Positions 62,544-64,000 of a stretch of DNA of 64,000 bases are shown here, one piece after another. The stretch lies in NCBI RefSeq assembly GCF_018812025.1, contig NC_063063.1, positions 2,348,001-2,412,000 on the forward strand. Direction: 5' to 3'. Source of the stretch: Megalobrama amblycephala. Its lineage: Eukaryota; Chordata; Actinopteri; Cypriniformes; Xenocyprididae. A model generated the notes under the pieces. That model saw only the letters and a program-made list of their open reading frames with translations, ran no database searches and had not been told where the DNA came from. The translations under genes were made by a program, and so were the position numbers. Every line of letters begins with the position of its first letter. The stretch's first letter is position 1.

Positions 62544-63016
62544 ATATATATATATGTATATGTATGTATATATAGTCAGAACACACAAATACACGGTAAC
62601 AAATATATTTTATTTTTCCAACAAAAACAATGTACAGTATATATATATACTACAAATATTTTACAACACACTTATGTATGTACTGTCTGTAGTAAGTGTA
62701 ACACTGAACCAAATAAAGACCAAAGTCATTATGATGAATGGAGAAGTGTTTTCCATTCATCATAGTGTTTTACATAGAGCACATCAGTGTTCAACTGGTT
62801 CTTATAAATGTCTATTCATATGAAGGTTTGTGTGTGTCATTTGAAAACAAAATACCATTTTGAGAAGAAAGAACATTGTTTTGAATGTAAAGTTTCATTT
62901 TGCAGGAGAATTGAGGGGTTTTGCCCATTGTGTGTGTGTTTTTTGATTTGTGTGTAGAGTTCTGAGAGTATGAGGCATGCTTTCAGAAAATGTGTGTAAA
63001 CAATCAAGAAAAACTG
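61939..63016 (+). mobile_element. Deleted, non-autonomous relative of the 59966-61638 transposon
   Basis: The ends CAGTTTTTCTCAATTGTTTA and TGTAAACAATCAAGAAAAAC are flanked by TA (61937-61938 and 63017-63018). The start codon and five residues of the transposase remain (62291), then almost all coding sequence is gone. 1078 bases. It defines the true ends of the family. Confidence 0.82.
62416..62637. repeat. Perfect 95-base-arm palindrome around (TA)n
   Basis: CTGTACATTGTTTTTGTTGG and the next 75 bases are exactly mirrored at 62543-62637. The loop is TA repeat. Located in the 3' part of the deleted transposon. Confidence 0.9.
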
Positions 63017-63060
63017 TAATATAATTATTATAACATCTCAAATCCTAAAATAAACAAAAT
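63017..63060. other. Spacer
   Basis: AT-rich; nothing seen. Confidence 0.4.
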
Positions 63061-63260
63061 GTGTTTCCCTTTCGAATGAGAACTCAAACTGCCTCCTAGG
63101 AAGCTAATAGGGAATGCCTCAGTGTGACCGGTGTCTGAAGCACATCTTAATGCGACAATTGTATTGGCCGGCGACAGGCTATGACGTCACTAGTGTGACC
63201 GTGAGTATAAGAAGGCCGCTGACACGCAGAGGCACACATGCAGACAAAGCATCATGAAAA
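63061..63260. repeat. DIRS-like or LTR-like terminal fragment
   Basis: TTTCCCTTTCGAATGAGAAC, then GACGTCACTAGTGTGACC and GTATAAGAAGGCCGCTGAC (TATA-like) resemble the promoter-bearing ends of fish DIRS or LTR elements. The boundaries are unclear. Confidence 0.45.
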
Positions 63261-64000
63261 CATATTTTTTAAATTAAAACTAATTTCTGGGAATGACAGC
63301 AGAGTGTCACAGTTTTTCTATGCATTCCGCTTTCATGACTTTGCAGTACAGATCTAGGATACAAATACTCGTAAACACAAAAGGTGTTTTACCTGTATTT
63401 TAAATTTTGAACTGTCCGTAAAATTACTAAATAATTCCTGGCAATTTTATGCCAGTACATTATCCGTTTTTTTTATGGATTTCTTTTTACAGCCCTCCAT
63501 TTCCCGAGCAATGAAGGATATAACAGGTTCGCCCTTCGCAGCCTACCCTACCAGAGAATTCATTGTGCGCCGGTGACGAGTGATTCTGTGGCGGCCGAGG
63601 AATACACTTATAAATTTAATTACTGTGTTTTTAACAATGTGAACTTTAAACTAAACATGTTACCACTGCATAGCTTCATTTGTTAGGTGGTCCGGGCCAA
63701 AACTTATTGTAATATTTCATATTGTTTAGGGACCAAGGAGCAGACAGCTCAATTTATTAAAATGAGGGCTGAAAATGATAATTTGTTGACCAGAGCTTGG
63801 AGGAAAGGCAACGGCCCATTTGTAATATTTCCACAACAGCTCTCTTGTGTATTATAACACATAGCCCTCACCCTATACAAAACCCACATCAATAAGACAA
63901 CCAGTAGATAAGGCAATAGTCTTTCACTTTTGTTGTGTTTTTTGTAGTGCTGTCATTCAAGATATGTCTACAAACGTTTTAACCAAACTTGAGGATCCGG
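63261..64000. other. Non-genic end of the window
   Basis: No gene or repeat end recognised. A moderately GC-rich patch lies at 63520-63600. Confidence 0.5.

Noticed and set aside
62371..62823. 150-codon frame rich in Tyr/Ile
   Set aside because: Translation of a TA microsatellite and palindrome.

Overview
The window reads as nuclear DNA of a teleost fish, most probably a cyprinid close to zebrafish. The reasons are the AT-rich background, the very high density of cut-and-paste DNA transposons and MITEs, and fish-type retroelements (Tx1-group, Rex1-like and L2-like LINEs, DIRS-like, BEL/Pao, Gypsy). The one convincing host gene has GT-AG introns and a fish-style GPI-anchored trypsin-like protease module. 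All identifications were made by eye from translations, splice signals and repeat ends; no database was searched. One ambiguous base (n) lies at 41821.

Layout. 1-25480 holds no convincing host gene. It is a graveyard of mobile elements: a Tx1-type LINE end joined to a TC microsatellite, a hAT dimerisation-domain fragment, several MITEs, a hAT-type element with an exact 8-bp target duplication (6675-7676), a DIRS recombinase fragment, and a striking series of long foldback elements (3874-5411, 15185-16804, 20029-20765, 20821-23086).

25891-53574 (minus strand) is a single large gene as I read it: 29 coding exons spliced in compatible phases. It encodes a signal peptide, a degenerate trypsin-like domain, five tandem NIDO (nidogen/alpha-tectorin-like) modules of about 210 residues each, a second trypsin-like domain with an intact triad, a Ser/Thr/Pro stalk encoded by a minisatellite, and a C-terminal hydrophobic tail that looks like a GPI-anchor signal. 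Every module starts and ends in intron phase 1, which fits growth by exon shuffling. Exon 18 carries a one-base length defect. The introns contain transposons, including a BEL/Pao element with LTRs, target duplication and tRNA-Tyr primer site but no reverse transcriptase domain (28408-33329), and a Tc1-type transposon (49395-50577).

53575-64000 is again mobile DNA: a decayed DIRS-like element, a Gypsy protease fragment, a Tc1-like transposase with one frameshift, an L2-type LINE tail, and an intron-bearing IS630/Tc1/mariner-type transposase facing a deleted relative head to head. One unassigned open frame with a possible signal peptide lies at 58700-59095.

How the parts relate: the predicted protein would be a cell-surface or secreted modular protein in which NIDO adhesion modules are flanked by a pseudo-protease and a probably active protease. 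The repeats act as intron filler and genome reshapers rather than as partners of the gene.
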